From assembly GCA_003168235.1 (NCBI GenBank), contig PMSZ01000185.1, positions 1 to 11,768 on the forward strand: a DNA stretch of 11,768 nucleotides. The letters run 5' to 3'. Below, in pieces: positions 1 through 7,205 of this stretch (position 1 is its first letter; the number at the start of each line of letters is the position of its first letter). The notes below the pieces were generated by a model, which did no database searches, was not told the DNA's origin, and was given only the letters and a program-made list of their open reading frames with translations. Made by a program: the position numbers and the translations under genes. This DNA is from Acidobacteriaceae bacterium (lineage in GTDB: Bacteria; Acidobacteriota; Terriglobia; Terriglobales; Acidobacteriaceae).

Positions 1-1215
1 AGCCAGAGCTTTGTGGCTGGCGACACGACAACCTCCGACAAGTTCGGACACGGAACCCACGTGGCCGGCCTGATCGGCGGGTCGGGTGCGGATTCGGGCA
101 CCGCCAACGGCTATGCGGCGACGTATGCCGGCATGGCTCCCGGCGTCAACCTGATCAACCTGCGCGTGCTCGATCAGAACGGCTCGGGCACCGACAGCCA
201 GGTGATCGCCGCCATTCAGGAAGCGATCACGCTGCAGAGCACGTACAACATTCGCGTCATCAACATGTCGTTGGGACGTCCGATCTTTGAAAGCTACACG
301 CTCGATCCGGTTGACCAGGCCGTGGAAGCTGCCTGGAAGGCTGGCATTGTGGTGGTGGCAGCGGCAGGCAATGAAGGCCGCTATCTTCCGACGGACGGTT
401 TCGGCACGATCGTCGTGCCGGGCAACGATCCTTCGGTCATCACCGTGGGAGCAACCATGACCGAGCTGACGTCGACGCGGGTCGACGATCAGATCGCCAG
501 CTACAGTTCCAAGGGTCCGACCGCGATCGATCACACCGCGAAACCCGACCTCGTCGCCCCGGGAAACCGGCAGGTGTCGTTGCGGGTTGCGGGCAGCACT
601 CTGGATTCGACCTATCCGCAATATGAGGTTTGGCCGAACAGTGGAACTTCGATGTACTACGAACTGAGCGGCACCAGCATGGCGACGCCGGTAGTGACCG
701 GCGCGGTCGCGCTGATGTTGCAACAGAACTCCGCGCTGACACCCGACCAGGTGAAATCGCGGTTGATGAAGACGGCGTGGAAGGGCTTCACGCAGTACAC
801 AAATTCACACGACGGCTATGGCAACCTTTACAACAACGAGTACGACCTTTTCACTTACGGGGCCGGATATCTGGATGTCAACTCCGCGCTCGGCGATACG
901 GATCTCTCGAGCGGAGTAGCACTTTCTCCGACCGCCGTGTTTAATTCGAAGAACAACTCGGTCTCGATCGTCAACACCACGCCTGATTCGGTTTTCGCCG
1001 GCAGCAGCGTGGTTTGGGGAGCCACTTCGGTGGTTTGGGGAACTTCAGTGGTCTGGGGTTCGAATGTACTTTCCGCAACTTCGGTAGTGTGGGGCGCAAC
1101 CAGCGTGGTTTGGGGTGCGACCTCCGTTACTGGTGACAGCGTAGTCTGGGGTGCAACTTCAACGGTCGAAACCGCGTGCGCAGCACTCAGCGATGGCGAC
1201 CCAGGAGACGACTAG
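1..1215 (+). CDS. Subtilisin-like S8 serine peptidase, C-terminal part (5' end outside window)
   Basis: This is a secreted-type subtilase that cleaves peptide bonds with an Asp-His-Ser triad. The reading frame is open from base 1, so the start, any signal peptide or propeptide, and the catalytic Asp lie upstream of the window. Visible are the catalytic His in GHGTHVAGL (codon 49-51), the oxyanion Asn in AAAGNEG (codon 370-372) and the nucleophile Ser in SGTSMATPVV (codon 676-678), in normal family order and spacing. After the catalytic domain (to about base 900) comes a linker, then a tail with six SVVWG motifs (1006-1158) and a short acidic end that includes one Cys. The next gene begins 33 bp downstream on the same strand and is probably co-transcribed. 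Family assignment is secure; the substrate is unknown. GTG at 13 is only an internal Val codon, not a believable start. Confidence 0.93.
   Translation, partial: SQSFVAGDTTTSDKFGHGTHVAGLIGGSGADSGTANGYAATYAGMAPGVNLINLRVLDQNGSGTDSQVIAAIQEAITLQSTYNIRVINMSLGRPIFESYTLDPVDQAVEAAWKAGIVVVAAAGNEGRYLPTDGFGTIVVPGNDPSVITVGATMTELTSTRVDDQIASYSSKGPTAIDHTAKPDLVAPGNRQVSLRVAGSTLDSTYPQYEVWPNSGTSMYYELSGTSMATPVVTGAVALMLQQNSALTPDQVKSRLMKTAWKGFTQYTNSHDGYGNLYNNEYDLFTYGAGYLDVNSALGDTDLSSGVALSPTAVFNSKNNSVSIVNTTPDSVFAGSSVVWGATSVVWGTSVVWGSNVLSATSVVWGATSVVWGATSVTGDSVVWGATSTVETACAALSDGDPGDD
1006..1158 (+). repeat. SVVWG tandem peptide repeats in the S8 peptidase tail
   Basis: The C-terminal tail of the peptidase is built from a heptad-like unit, SVVWGAT, with six clear SVVWG cores at codons starting 1006, 1027, 1045, 1081, 1102 and 1138. 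Degenerate units (SNVLSAT, SVTGD) lie between them. The DNA copies differ at third positions (tgg is fixed, while Ser, Val and Gly codons vary), so the amino-acid pattern seems conserved rather than recently copied. The alternating hydrophobic/Trp/Gly pattern suggests short beta strands. Its role, whether surface anchoring, oligomerisation or export, is unknown. Confidence 0.9.
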
Positions 1216-1248
1216 ACAGCCGACTGAAACCATTATTCGGAGACTACC

Positions 1249-1968
1249 ATGACAAATAAATTGCCAATCAAAGCGAAAGTCATGATCGGAATGGTGGCCG
1301 TTGCGAGTCTGTGCGCCGTGTCGATAGGCGCAGTCAGATGGCAATCGCAAGCCTGGCCGCAGTTGCTGCTCCTGTCAGTGGCAGCCGCACTGAGTTCGCG
1401 TTTCAAGGTGAAGCTGCCTGGAATGTCGAGCTCAATGTCGGGAAATCTGCCCGTCATTCTTCTGGCAGTCACGCAACTGGGATTGTTCGCCAGCCTGCTG
1501 GTAGCGGTTACAGCGGCGGTCGCGCAGTCCTATTCCGGCGGGAACAAAACCAAAGCTGTTCAATTTGTATTCAACGCATGCACACTGCTGAACGCTGCCG
1601 GACTTGCGTATCTGGTCTACCATAGCCAGTTCTTCGCAGCCCGCTCGTCAGCGCACACGATGTCTCTGGTACTGGCCGCCGCCACCTATTTCCTGGCGAA
1701 CACGGCTCCGGTAGCGAGCATCATCGGACTGACAGAAGGCGGCAATCCTTTTGCCCTATGGCACAAGGTGTTTCTGTGGTCGTTCCCGAACTACGTAATT
1801 GGCGCGGGACTGACTGCAATTGTTTCCGCCTTCACAACCGTCAGCGGACTGACGGCCATGGCAACACTGCTGGCCGTGCTGTTCGCCGTCTATCAGTCGT
1901 ACAAAATGTTTGTGAGCCGAGACGAGCAGCCAGCGCCGCAAGAGATGGCAATGGCAGCCGGCCGGTAA
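1249..1968 (+). CDS. Polytopic membrane protein resembling the N-terminal sensor domain of acidobacterial signalling proteins
   Basis: This 239-residue protein has about seven hydrophobic segments, roughly at residues 11-30, 34-50, 64-93 (possibly two), 105-125, 137-160, 180-195 and 200-222. It has a basic N-terminus and a short polar tail. Features such as SRFKVKLPG, FNACTLLNAAG, YFLANTAPVASIIGLTEG and the W-x5-WSFPNYVIGAG stretch recall the MASE-like membrane domain that I associate with GGDEF or HD-GYP output domains in Acidobacteriota. That match is from memory, not a search. Here the chain ends just after the last membrane segment, so no output domain is present. The ATG is preceded by GGAG (1239-1242) at a 6-nt spacing, supporting the start. 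It follows the S8 peptidase by 33 bp and is closed by strong terminators, so the two probably form one transcript. Function is unknown. Confidence 0.85.
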   Translation: MTNKLPIKAKVMIGMVAVASLCAVSIGAVRWQSQAWPQLLLLSVAAALSSRFKVKLPGMSSSMSGNLPVILLAVTQLGLFASLLVAVTAAVAQSYSGGNKTKAVQFVFNACTLLNAAGLAYLVYHSQFFAARSSAHTMSLVLAAATYFLANTAPVASIIGLTEGGNPFALWHKVFLWSFPNYVIGAGLTAIVSAFTTVSGLTAMATLLAVLFAVYQSYKMFVSRDEQPAPQEMAMAAGR

Positions 1969-1988
1969 CCCTCCAGATGTTGTTCATG

Positions 1989-2018
1989 CGCGCAGCCTTC
2001 GGGCTGCGCGTTTTTTTT
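1989..2018 (+). terminator. Rho-independent terminator with UUCG loop (first of tandem pair)
   Basis: A 9-bp perfect GC-rich stem (1989-1997 with 2002-2010) is capped by a C(UUCG)G tetraloop and followed by eight T residues (2011-2018). It lies 20 bp after the membrane-protein stop codon and terminates + strand transcription. There is no A-run on the other side, so it is not bidirectional. Confidence 0.93.
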
Positions 2019-2032
2019 GACCCGGATCTTGG

Positions 2033-2056
2033 GCCCCGCTTCGGCGGGGCTTTTTT
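2033..2056 (+). terminator. Second rho-independent terminator with UUCG loop
   Basis: A 7-bp perfect stem (2033-2039 with 2044-2050) is closed by another C(UUCG)G loop and followed by six T residues (2051-2056). It begins 14 bp after the first terminator and ends just before the stop codon of the convergent serine hydrolase. It probably acts as a backup that limits read-through into that antisense gene. Confidence 0.88.
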
Positions 2057-2062
2057 CTGGAA

Positions 2063-3241
2063 TTATTTGGCCGGCGGCGCTGGTGGTTCGAGCACGATCT
2101 TCATCAACTCGATGGCGAGCGCGGTGGCATCGACGTTGTCCAAGTTAATCAGCACGACCACGCCGGCACGGCGCTCGGGGACAATCGTGATATCGGTACT
2201 GGTTCCCTGCTGGCTCCCGCTGTGGCCAACGTCGAACATGCCGACTTCGTTCCCGGTCGCCCAACCGAGCGCGTAGCGATCTGGTTTGCCATCGGCGGGT
2301 TTCAGCGGTGTCCACATCAGATCGCGCGTCGCGCGGGTCACGATCCGATCGTTGAGAATGGCCACTTCGAATTGAGCCATGTCGTCAGCGGACGAAAGCC
2401 AGCCTCCGCCGGGAATCTTATAACTCGAGTCGAGGAAATCGGCGTTGGTGATCGCTCCTGATTTGTCTTTGCTGTAGAAGCGGGTGCGGCGAGGAATGAT
2501 GGCGAATCGGTCGTCGGGGACGGTGTGCGACATGCCAGCGGGAGCCAAAACATTTTGGTGGACGTAATCGACGTACTGTTCGCCGGACGCGCCCTCGATG
2601 GCGCAGCCGACCAGCGTGAACCCCTGAGTTGAGTAGTGGTACTCGGTTCCAGGCTTGGCGACCAGCGGATCATTCTTGAAGAAGTCGATGCCGGCCTGAA
2701 TCGGATTGAGAAAGTGCTTCGTATTTCCGGTCTCCAGATCGTCGGGACCGTCCTTGTAATGACGGATTCCGGCGATATGTCCGAGCAGCTCACGCGTGCT
2801 AATCGGCGTGTCTTTGGCCGGAAATGAGGGGCAATACTTCTGCAGCGGAGCGTCGAGGTCGAGTTTGCCTTGCTGCCGGAGCAGGAGCGCCGCTGTGGCT
2901 GTAATCGACTTGGAGATGGAGCCCAGCCGATACAGCGTGTGCGCGGTTGCCGGAACGGCACTTTCCAGATCTGCGCTGCCGAAGCCTGCTGACCATTCTT
3001 CCGCTCCGTTTTCGCCCACGGCAACGGAAACTCCCGGAGTGCTGTTGGCGGCCATGAAACGAGCGATCGCAGCTTCAAGCTGGGCCCGCTTTTGTGGGTT
3101 GATCTGCGGGCTGATCTGGCCGGACTGGGCGGATGCGGAAGCAGAAACAAGAATGAAGAGCAGCAGACACGCGACCAGAAGCGGCGCGTGCGTGATCCGG
3201 AGTACGACCCGAAATGTTGGCGGGCGGCGAATTCGAAGCAT
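2063..3241 (-). CDS. LACTB-like exported serine hydrolase (class C beta-lactamase/PBP fold)
   Basis: A 392-residue protein of the serine beta-lactamase-like superfamily (PF00144 type). Residues 1-38 form a long basic then hydrophobic signal peptide with an AxA cleavage site (ASA before QSG). The catalytic SxxK is SISK (Ser108, Lys111). The second motif is Tyr203-Ser-Thr205, with Thr where Y-x-N is usual in beta-lactamases, and the third is His340-Ser-Gly in place of KTG. The YST form, the RFYSKDK and YKIPGGGWLSS stretches and the late MWTP segment resemble eukaryotic LACTB, a protease/esterase-like member. A periplasmic peptidase or esterase is therefore more likely than antibiotic hydrolysis. 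It starts 26 bp after the DUF3617 gene on the same strand and is probably its operon partner. TAGGA and GAGAG are weak ribosome-binding candidates. No intrinsic terminator is seen on this strand after the stop. Confidence 0.92.
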   Translation of the reverse strand: MLRIRRPPTFRVVLRITHAPLLVACLLLFILVSASASAQSGQISPQINPQKRAQLEAAIARFMAANSTPGVSVAVGENGAEEWSAGFGSADLESAVPATAHTLYRLGSISKSITATAALLLRQQGKLDLDAPLQKYCPSFPAKDTPISTRELLGHIAGIRHYKDGPDDLETGNTKHFLNPIQAGIDFFKNDPLVAKPGTEYHYSTQGFTLVGCAIEGASGEQYVDYVHQNVLAPAGMSHTVPDDRFAIIPRRTRFYSKDKSGAITNADFLDSSYKIPGGGWLSSADDMAQFEVAILNDRIVTRATRDLMWTPLKPADGKPDRYALGWATGNEVGMFDVGHSGSQQGTSTDITIVPERRAGVVVLINLDNVDATALAIELMKIVLEPPAPPAK

Positions 3242-3246
3242 CGCTC

Positions 3247-3273
3247 TCGAATCCTACTTTTCGAATCCTACTT
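3247..3273. repeat. 13-bp direct repeat at the DUF3617/serine hydrolase junction
   Basis: The sequence tcgaatcctactt occurs perfectly at 3247-3259 and 3261-3273, separated by one base. On the minus strand each copy reads AAGTAGGATTCGA. The upstream copy supplies the TAG stop of the DUF3617 gene, and the copy nearer the hydrolase start could act as a weak Shine-Dalgarno element (TAGGA). It looks like a small slippage duplication. Confidence 0.85.
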
Positions 3274-3801
3274 CACGTCTCCACATGCGGGGCCGAGGTA
3301 CTTGGAGGTGAAGGTAAAGTCCATCTTCAGGGCGTTTCCCTCGGACCCGGACTTGGTGACCAGGTGCATGGTGCCCTTAGTCCCTTCTGTAGTCATGGCC
3401 TCGAGCACCATGTTGCCATCGCTCACCGCATCCCCATCTTGACAGTGAATCTTGAGTTCGAGTTTGCTGCCCGTTGCCGTCACGACGGTACGCGTACAAT
3501 TGCCGCGGTCTTTGCTGAAGATCGCGTTCTTTGCCAGTTTCTCTTTGGTGATACATACCTTGCTCACGTCGGTGCTCGAACGGCCACTCATCATGGCTTC
3601 TACCTTGGCACGCTGGTCTGGAGTCATCTTGGCAAGAGCTTCGGGAGGGATGGCGACCGATTGTTGCGGCATCCCGGTCATGGAATGTGTCGTGGTCTGT
3701 TCCCACAACCCTTCCTTAATATTGAACGTCGGGAAGTCGGCGGCAACACAAAGAGCGGGCAAAGTAAAGACAATCAAAGCAAGGAACAAACGGTTTCGCA
3801 T
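3268..3801 (-). CDS. DUF3617 family exported protein
   Basis: This 177-residue protein has a cleavable-type signal peptide at about residues 1-21 (basic MRNR, hydrophobic core, CVAA). The mature part starts with the family-typical GLWEQTTTHSMTG segment and a Pro/Met-rich stretch, then a CITKE motif (Cys83) and three further Cys (102, 120, 173). The four mature cysteines suggest two disulfides in the periplasm. These features and the length fit DUF3617 (PF12276), whose function is not known. AGGGAGAG, 5 nt before the ATG, is a good ribosome-binding site and supports the start. The serine hydrolase follows 26 bp downstream, so the two probably share a transcript. The upstream region is divergent from the cysteine hydrolase gene. 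Confidence 0.88.
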   Translation of the reverse strand: MRNRLFLALIVFTLPALCVAADFPTFNIKEGLWEQTTTHSMTGMPQQSVAIPPEALAKMTPDQRAKVEAMMSGRSSTDVSKVCITKEKLAKNAIFSKDRGNCTRTVVTATGSKLELKIHCQDGDAVSDGNMVLEAMTTEGTKGTMHLVTKSGSEGNALKMDFTFTSKYLGPACGDVK

Positions 3802-3947
3802 CGGTACTCTCCCTGGAGTTGCTGACCTGTGATTTGATCTGGTTCTTAAGCTAATCGCGCCATCTGATTGCGTTGAACAGGATTACACAGCACGAAGAGT
3901 AGAGCAAACAAAATGTGCGAAAATCGTTGACGGGAGTGGTGCTCCGA

Positions 3948-3954
3948 AGAGGTG
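3948..3954 (+). promoter_or_regulatory. Ribosome-binding site that decides the cysteine hydrolase start
   Basis: AGAGGTG lies just before GTG 3957, with AGAGG ending 4 nt upstream. It is a better site than anything before GTG 3915. This supports starting the protein shortly before its first beta strand (FIFWEVDVQADF). Confidence 0.6.
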
Positions 3955-3956
3955 AC

Positions 3957-4577
3957 GTGCTGTCTCGTGATTTTATTTTCTGGGAAGTAGATGTGCAGGC
4001 TGATTTCATGCTGCCCGGCGGAAAGCTGTATGTCCCAGGGGCCGAGAAGCTTTTGCCCAACATCCGCAAGCTGACGGACGCGGCCCGGCGCGGCGAAGTT
4101 TTTCTGGTTTCGCATGGATGCTTTCATACTGCTAACGATCCGGAGTTCCAGCAATTTCCGCCGCACTGTGTGAAAGGCACGCCGGGGGCGGAGTTCGTTC
4201 CCGAGGCACTCACGGGCAATTTCGTTCGAGTGGAAAACGATGCTCGGGCAAAGCTGCCGGAAAATCTTTTTCAGTATCAGCAGATCATCCTGGAAAAGCA
4301 GACGCTGGATATTTTCCAGTCCCGCCATGCGGACGAGTTGGTCGAGCGGCTTGGGGACACGGCAACATTTGTGGTGTTTGGAGTCGTCACCGAATTTTGC
4401 GTCAACTTCGCTGCCAAAGGATTGTTAGAGCGGAAGCGCCGGGTTGCGGTGGTTCGCGATGCGATTGAAACTCTGGCCCCGGAGGCGGGGAACAAAATGC
4501 TTGCTGAGTTGCAGATGCTCGGAGCGACGCTGGTCACGACGGAAGAAATCCTCGCAGAAATTCACGCTCCCGCCTGA
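3957..4577 (+). CDS. Isochorismatase/nicotinamidase-like cysteine hydrolase
   Basis: A 206-residue cytosolic amidohydrolase-type enzyme of the isochorismatase superfamily. The catalytic set is complete: Asp12 (EVDVQADFM), Lys114 (IILEKQT) and the nucleophile Cys148 after the cis-peptide region (GVVTEFCV). The stretch DPEFQQFPPHCVKGTPGAE is typical of nicotinamidase-related members that hydrolyse amides, such as nicotinamide to nicotinate. The exact substrate cannot be read from the sequence. In nicotinamidases a metal is held by an Asp-x-His pair; the aligned segment here is Cys55-Phe-His57, so one ligand appears changed. GTG 3957 is chosen because it has a good ribosome-binding site; GTG 3915 in the same frame would add 14 unlikely residues. 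The gene stands alone, divergent from DUF3617 and convergent with the transporter gene (27 bp between stops). Confidence 0.88.
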   Translation: MLSRDFIFWEVDVQADFMLPGGKLYVPGAEKLLPNIRKLTDAARRGEVFLVSHGCFHTANDPEFQQFPPHCVKGTPGAEFVPEALTGNFVRVENDARAKLPENLFQYQQIILEKQTLDIFQSRHADELVERLGDTATFVVFGVVTEFCVNFAAKGLLERKRRVAVVRDAIETLAPEAGNKMLAELQMLGATLVTTEEILAEIHAPA

Positions 4578-4604
4578 CCGTCATTTCACGCTTACCAGTT
4601 TCTG

Positions 4605-5840
4605 TCACAGCAACATGCCGGCGATCGAGGCTGACATCAGGTTCGCCATGGTTCCGGCGAGCATGGCGCGAATGCCGAGACGGGCCAATTCGCCGCGCTT
4701 GTTGGGAGCGAGCGCGCCGATGCCGCCCAGCTGAATTCCAATCGAGCTCAGATTGGCGAAACCGCAAAGCGCGAAGGTCGCAATGGTGAAGGAGCGCGGA
4801 TCGAGCGCGGCCCTTTGCGGTCCGAGCATGGAAAAAGCGACCAGTTCATTCAGCACCATGCGCGTGCCGAGGAGATTGCCGATGGCGGTGCAATCGCGCC
4901 ATGGGATTCCGATGACCCACGCGACGGGAGCGAACAGAGTTCCGAAGATTTGCTGCAGGCTGGATGGGAACCACGCGATTCCGATGTGATTGTGAATGCC
5001 GCCGAGAATGCCGTTGGCGAGAGCGATCAGAGCGAGAAATGAAATCAGCATGGCCGCGATGTTGAGCGCGAGGCCCAAGCCGTCGGTCGTACCACGGGCA
5101 ATCGCGCCGAGCAGGTTTTCCTTTTTCTCCGCGTCTTTCTCTTTTTCACTCATGACGACCCGGCCGGCGGTCTTGGGAATTTCGGTTTCCGGCACCAGCA
5201 TCTTCGACATCAGGATTGTGCCCGGAGCGGTCATGATGACCGCGCTCAGCAAATGCTTGGGTTCGATGCCGAAGGCGATGTAGGCGGCCATGATTCCGCC
5301 GGAAACGTGGGCCATGCCGCTGGTCATTACGGTCATCAGTTCGGAGCGGGTGAGGTCTGGCAGAAACGGACGGATGGTGAGCGGAGCTTCGGTTTGTCCC
5401 ATGAAAATGCTGGCAGCGACGTTCAGTGACTCGGCGCCGCTGGCGCCCATGAACCGCGTCATGACTTTGGCCGCGAGCTTGATGATGAATTGCATGACGC
5501 CGTAGTGATAGAGAACGGCGAAAAATGCGGCGATGAAGATCACGGTCGGCAGAACTTGAAAGGCGAAGAAGAATCCCATCGACGAGTTCTGGACGCCAAG
5601 GCTGCCGAAAACGAATTTCGATCCCTCGAATGAATAGCTCAGCAGGCGGTTGACGGCGTCTCCAGCTTTTTGGAAGAGCAATCGGCCAAACCCGATCTTC
5701 AATACAAAGATGGCGAACACGATTTGCAGGCCGAGTCCCCAGGCGACGGTTTTCTTGTTGATCGCGCGGCGGTTGGTGGAGAACGCATAGGCCAGCGCCA
5801 ACATGGTGAGCAGACCGAGAATGCCGGTAAAACGTCCCAT
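4605..5840 (-). CDS. nupC: Concentrative nucleoside transporter, NupC/CNT family
   Basis: This 411-residue inner-membrane protein would import nucleosides by ion symport. The sequence shows CNT hallmarks: the FAFQVLPTVIF re-entrant segment (about 93-103), GASGAESLNVAASIFMGQTEAPL with the substrate-contacting GQTE (148-151), TRSELMTVMTSGMAHVSGG (164-182), NE at 331-332 and FANLSSIGIQLGG (361-373). Length and order match bacterial CNTs. It is the last gene of a three-gene unit, 15 nt after the nucleoside phosphorylase, with AAGGGG 6 nt before the ATG. Coupling with deaminase and phosphorylase genes suggests pyrimidine-nucleoside uptake, but specificity is inferred only from context. No clear terminator is visible in the 27 bp before the convergent neighbour's stop. 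Confidence 0.95.
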   Translation of the reverse strand: MGRFTGILGLLTMLALAYAFSTNRRAINKKTVAWGLGLQIVFAIFVLKIGFGRLLFQKAGDAVNRLLSYSFEGSKFVFGSLGVQNSSMGFFFAFQVLPTVIFIAAFFAVLYHYGVMQFIIKLAAKVMTRFMGASGAESLNVAASIFMGQTEAPLTIRPFLPDLTRSELMTVMTSGMAHVSGGIMAAYIAFGIEPKHLLSAVIMTAPGTILMSKMLVPETEIPKTAGRVVMSEKEKDAEKKENLLGAIARGTTDGLGLALNIAAMLISFLALIALANGILGGIHNHIGIAWFPSSLQQIFGTLFAPVAWVIGIPWRDCTAIGNLLGTRMVLNELVAFSMLGPQRAALDPRSFTIATFALCGFANLSSIGIQLGGIGALAPNKRGELARLGIRAMLAGTMANLMSASIAGMLL

Positions 5841-5855
5841 CGTTATCCCCTTAAA

Positions 5856-7205
5856 TCAGTATTCCGCTTTGTAAATCACGCGATGGATCAACGGAGCCCT
5901 AGCCGCGGGCGGAGTGGCGGCGATTTGATAACTCTCTTTCAGCAGTTCTATTGCGGGCGCGGCTTGCGCGTCGGAGTGGCAGTGAATGGTGCACAGTGGC
6001 TCGCCTGCAGAAACTTTGTCGCCGATCTTTTTATGAACCTCGATACCGACCGCCGGATCGACGGAATCCTCCTTGCGTTCGCGGCCTCCGCCGAGAATGA
6101 CGCAGGCGGTGCCGACTTGCTCGCTCGCGATCGACGTCACATATCCACTCTGAGAGCTGCGGACTTCGACGCGATGGTCGGCGCTTGGGAGGCGAGAAGG
6201 ATCGTCGATCATGCTGATGTCGCCTCCTTGTAATTCGACCATGTGTCGAAAACGCTCGAAGGCCTGTCCCGAGGCGATGAGTTGCTCTGAAAATTTCCTG
6301 CCTTCGGCGACCGACTTCGACGCGCCGCCGAGATAGAACATCCACGCCGCCAGGTCGTGGCATAGGTCGCGCAGATCGGGCGGTCCGCCGCCGTGCAGAA
6401 CCTCGATGCATTCCTGCACTTCAAGCGCGTTGCCGACCATGCGTCCGAGCGGCTGGTTCATGTCGGTAATGAGCGCGACCATCTGTTTGCCCATGCGCTC
6501 GCCGGTTTCAACCATGAGTTCGGCGAGAAAAACAGCGTCTTCCTCTTTTTTCATAAACGCGCCGGAACCGGTCTTGACGTCGAGGACGAGCGCGTCGGTA
6601 CCTTCGGCCAGCTTCTTGCTCATGATCGAAGCGCAGATCAGATAAGGACTCTCGACCGTGCCGGTCACATCGCGCAGCGCATACAATTTGCGGTCGGCAG
6701 GAGCGATTTTTTCGGTCTGGCCGATCATCGAGCATCCACAGGCTTTAAGAACGCGATGAAATTCGGACACCGAGAGATCGACGCGAAATCCGGAAATGGA
6801 TTCGAGTTTGTCGAGCGTACCGCCAGTGTGGCCCAATCCGCGGCCGCTGATCATGGGGACGTAGAGGCCGCCGGCAGCGACCACCGGAGCGAGCACGAGT
6901 GAAGTCTTGTCGCCAACGCCGCCGGTGGAGTGCTTGTCTACTTTTTTGGCGGGTAGGAAGCTGAGATCGAGAACCTCACCGGAATGCAGCATGGCGTTGG
7001 TGAGCGCGGCGGTTTCCTCGCGCGTCATTCCGCGCAGTACGACGGCCATGAGCCACGCGGCCATCTGGTAGTCGGGAATACTGCCGTCGGTACAACCATG
7101 AACCAGGTAGTCGATTTCCGCGGCGGATAATGTGCCGCCATCGCGCTTCTTGCGGATGAGATCGATGACGCGGAAAGTTGATGGCGCGGCACTTGGCGTG
7201 GTCAC
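5856..7205 (-). CDS. Pyrimidine-nucleoside (thymidine) phosphorylase
   Basis: A 449-residue enzyme that uses phosphate to split thymidine, uridine or deoxyuridine into the base and (deoxy)ribose-1-phosphate. The phosphate-binding loop KHSTGGVGDKTS (91-102) is followed by the family signature in SGRGLGHTGGTLDKLES (120-136). The substrate-contact set is R178, S193 and K197 (ALRD...ICASIMSKK). The C-terminal domain (GYVTSI..., VHKKIGDKVSAGEPL) is also typical. Length and motifs fit DeoA/Pdp, and whether it prefers thymidine only or all pyrimidine nucleosides cannot be settled by eye. It starts with GTG, overlapping the cytidine deaminase stop as GTGA, so translation is probably coupled. A GGAGG lies a rather long 12-13 nt upstream inside the deaminase gene. 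The transporter gene follows at 15 nt. Confidence 0.96.
   Translation of the reverse strand: MTTPSAAPSTFRVIDLIRKKRDGGTLSAAEIDYLVHGCTDGSIPDYQMAAWLMAVVLRGMTREETAALTNAMLHSGEVLDLSFLPAKKVDKHSTGGVGDKTSLVLAPVVAAGGLYVPMISGRGLGHTGGTLDKLESISGFRVDLSVSEFHRVLKACGCSMIGQTEKIAPADRKLYALRDVTGTVESPYLICASIMSKKLAEGTDALVLDVKTGSGAFMKKEEDAVFLAELMVETGERMGKQMVALITDMNQPLGRMVGNALEVQECIEVLHGGGPPDLRDLCHDLAAWMFYLGGASKSVAEGRKFSEQLIASGQAFERFRHMVELQGGDISMIDDPSRLPSADHRVEVRSSQSGYVTSIASEQVGTACVILGGGRERKEDSVDPAVGIEVHKKIGDKVSAGEPLCTIHCHSDAQAAPAIELLKESYQIAATPPAARAPLIHRVIYKAEY

Noticed and set aside
2063..3241. Reading the serine hydrolase as an antibiotic-resistance beta-lactamase
   Set aside because: The second and third motifs are YST and HSG rather than YxN and KTG, and overall features are LACTB-like. 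Nothing around it suggests a resistance locus.
3846..4328. 160-codon minus-strand reading frame under the cysteine hydrolase
   Set aside because: It is antisense to a gene with intact catalytic motifs, and its product resembles no family and has an irregular composition. It looks like a by-product of the codon pattern on the other strand.
4578..4604. Terminator between the convergent cysteine hydrolase and nupC genes
   Set aside because: I found no stable hairpin followed by a T-run on either strand in this 27-bp gap.
5670..6233. 187-codon + strand reading frame across the end of nupC and the phosphorylase
   Set aside because: It spans two well-supported minus-strand genes and their junction, with no family resemblance.
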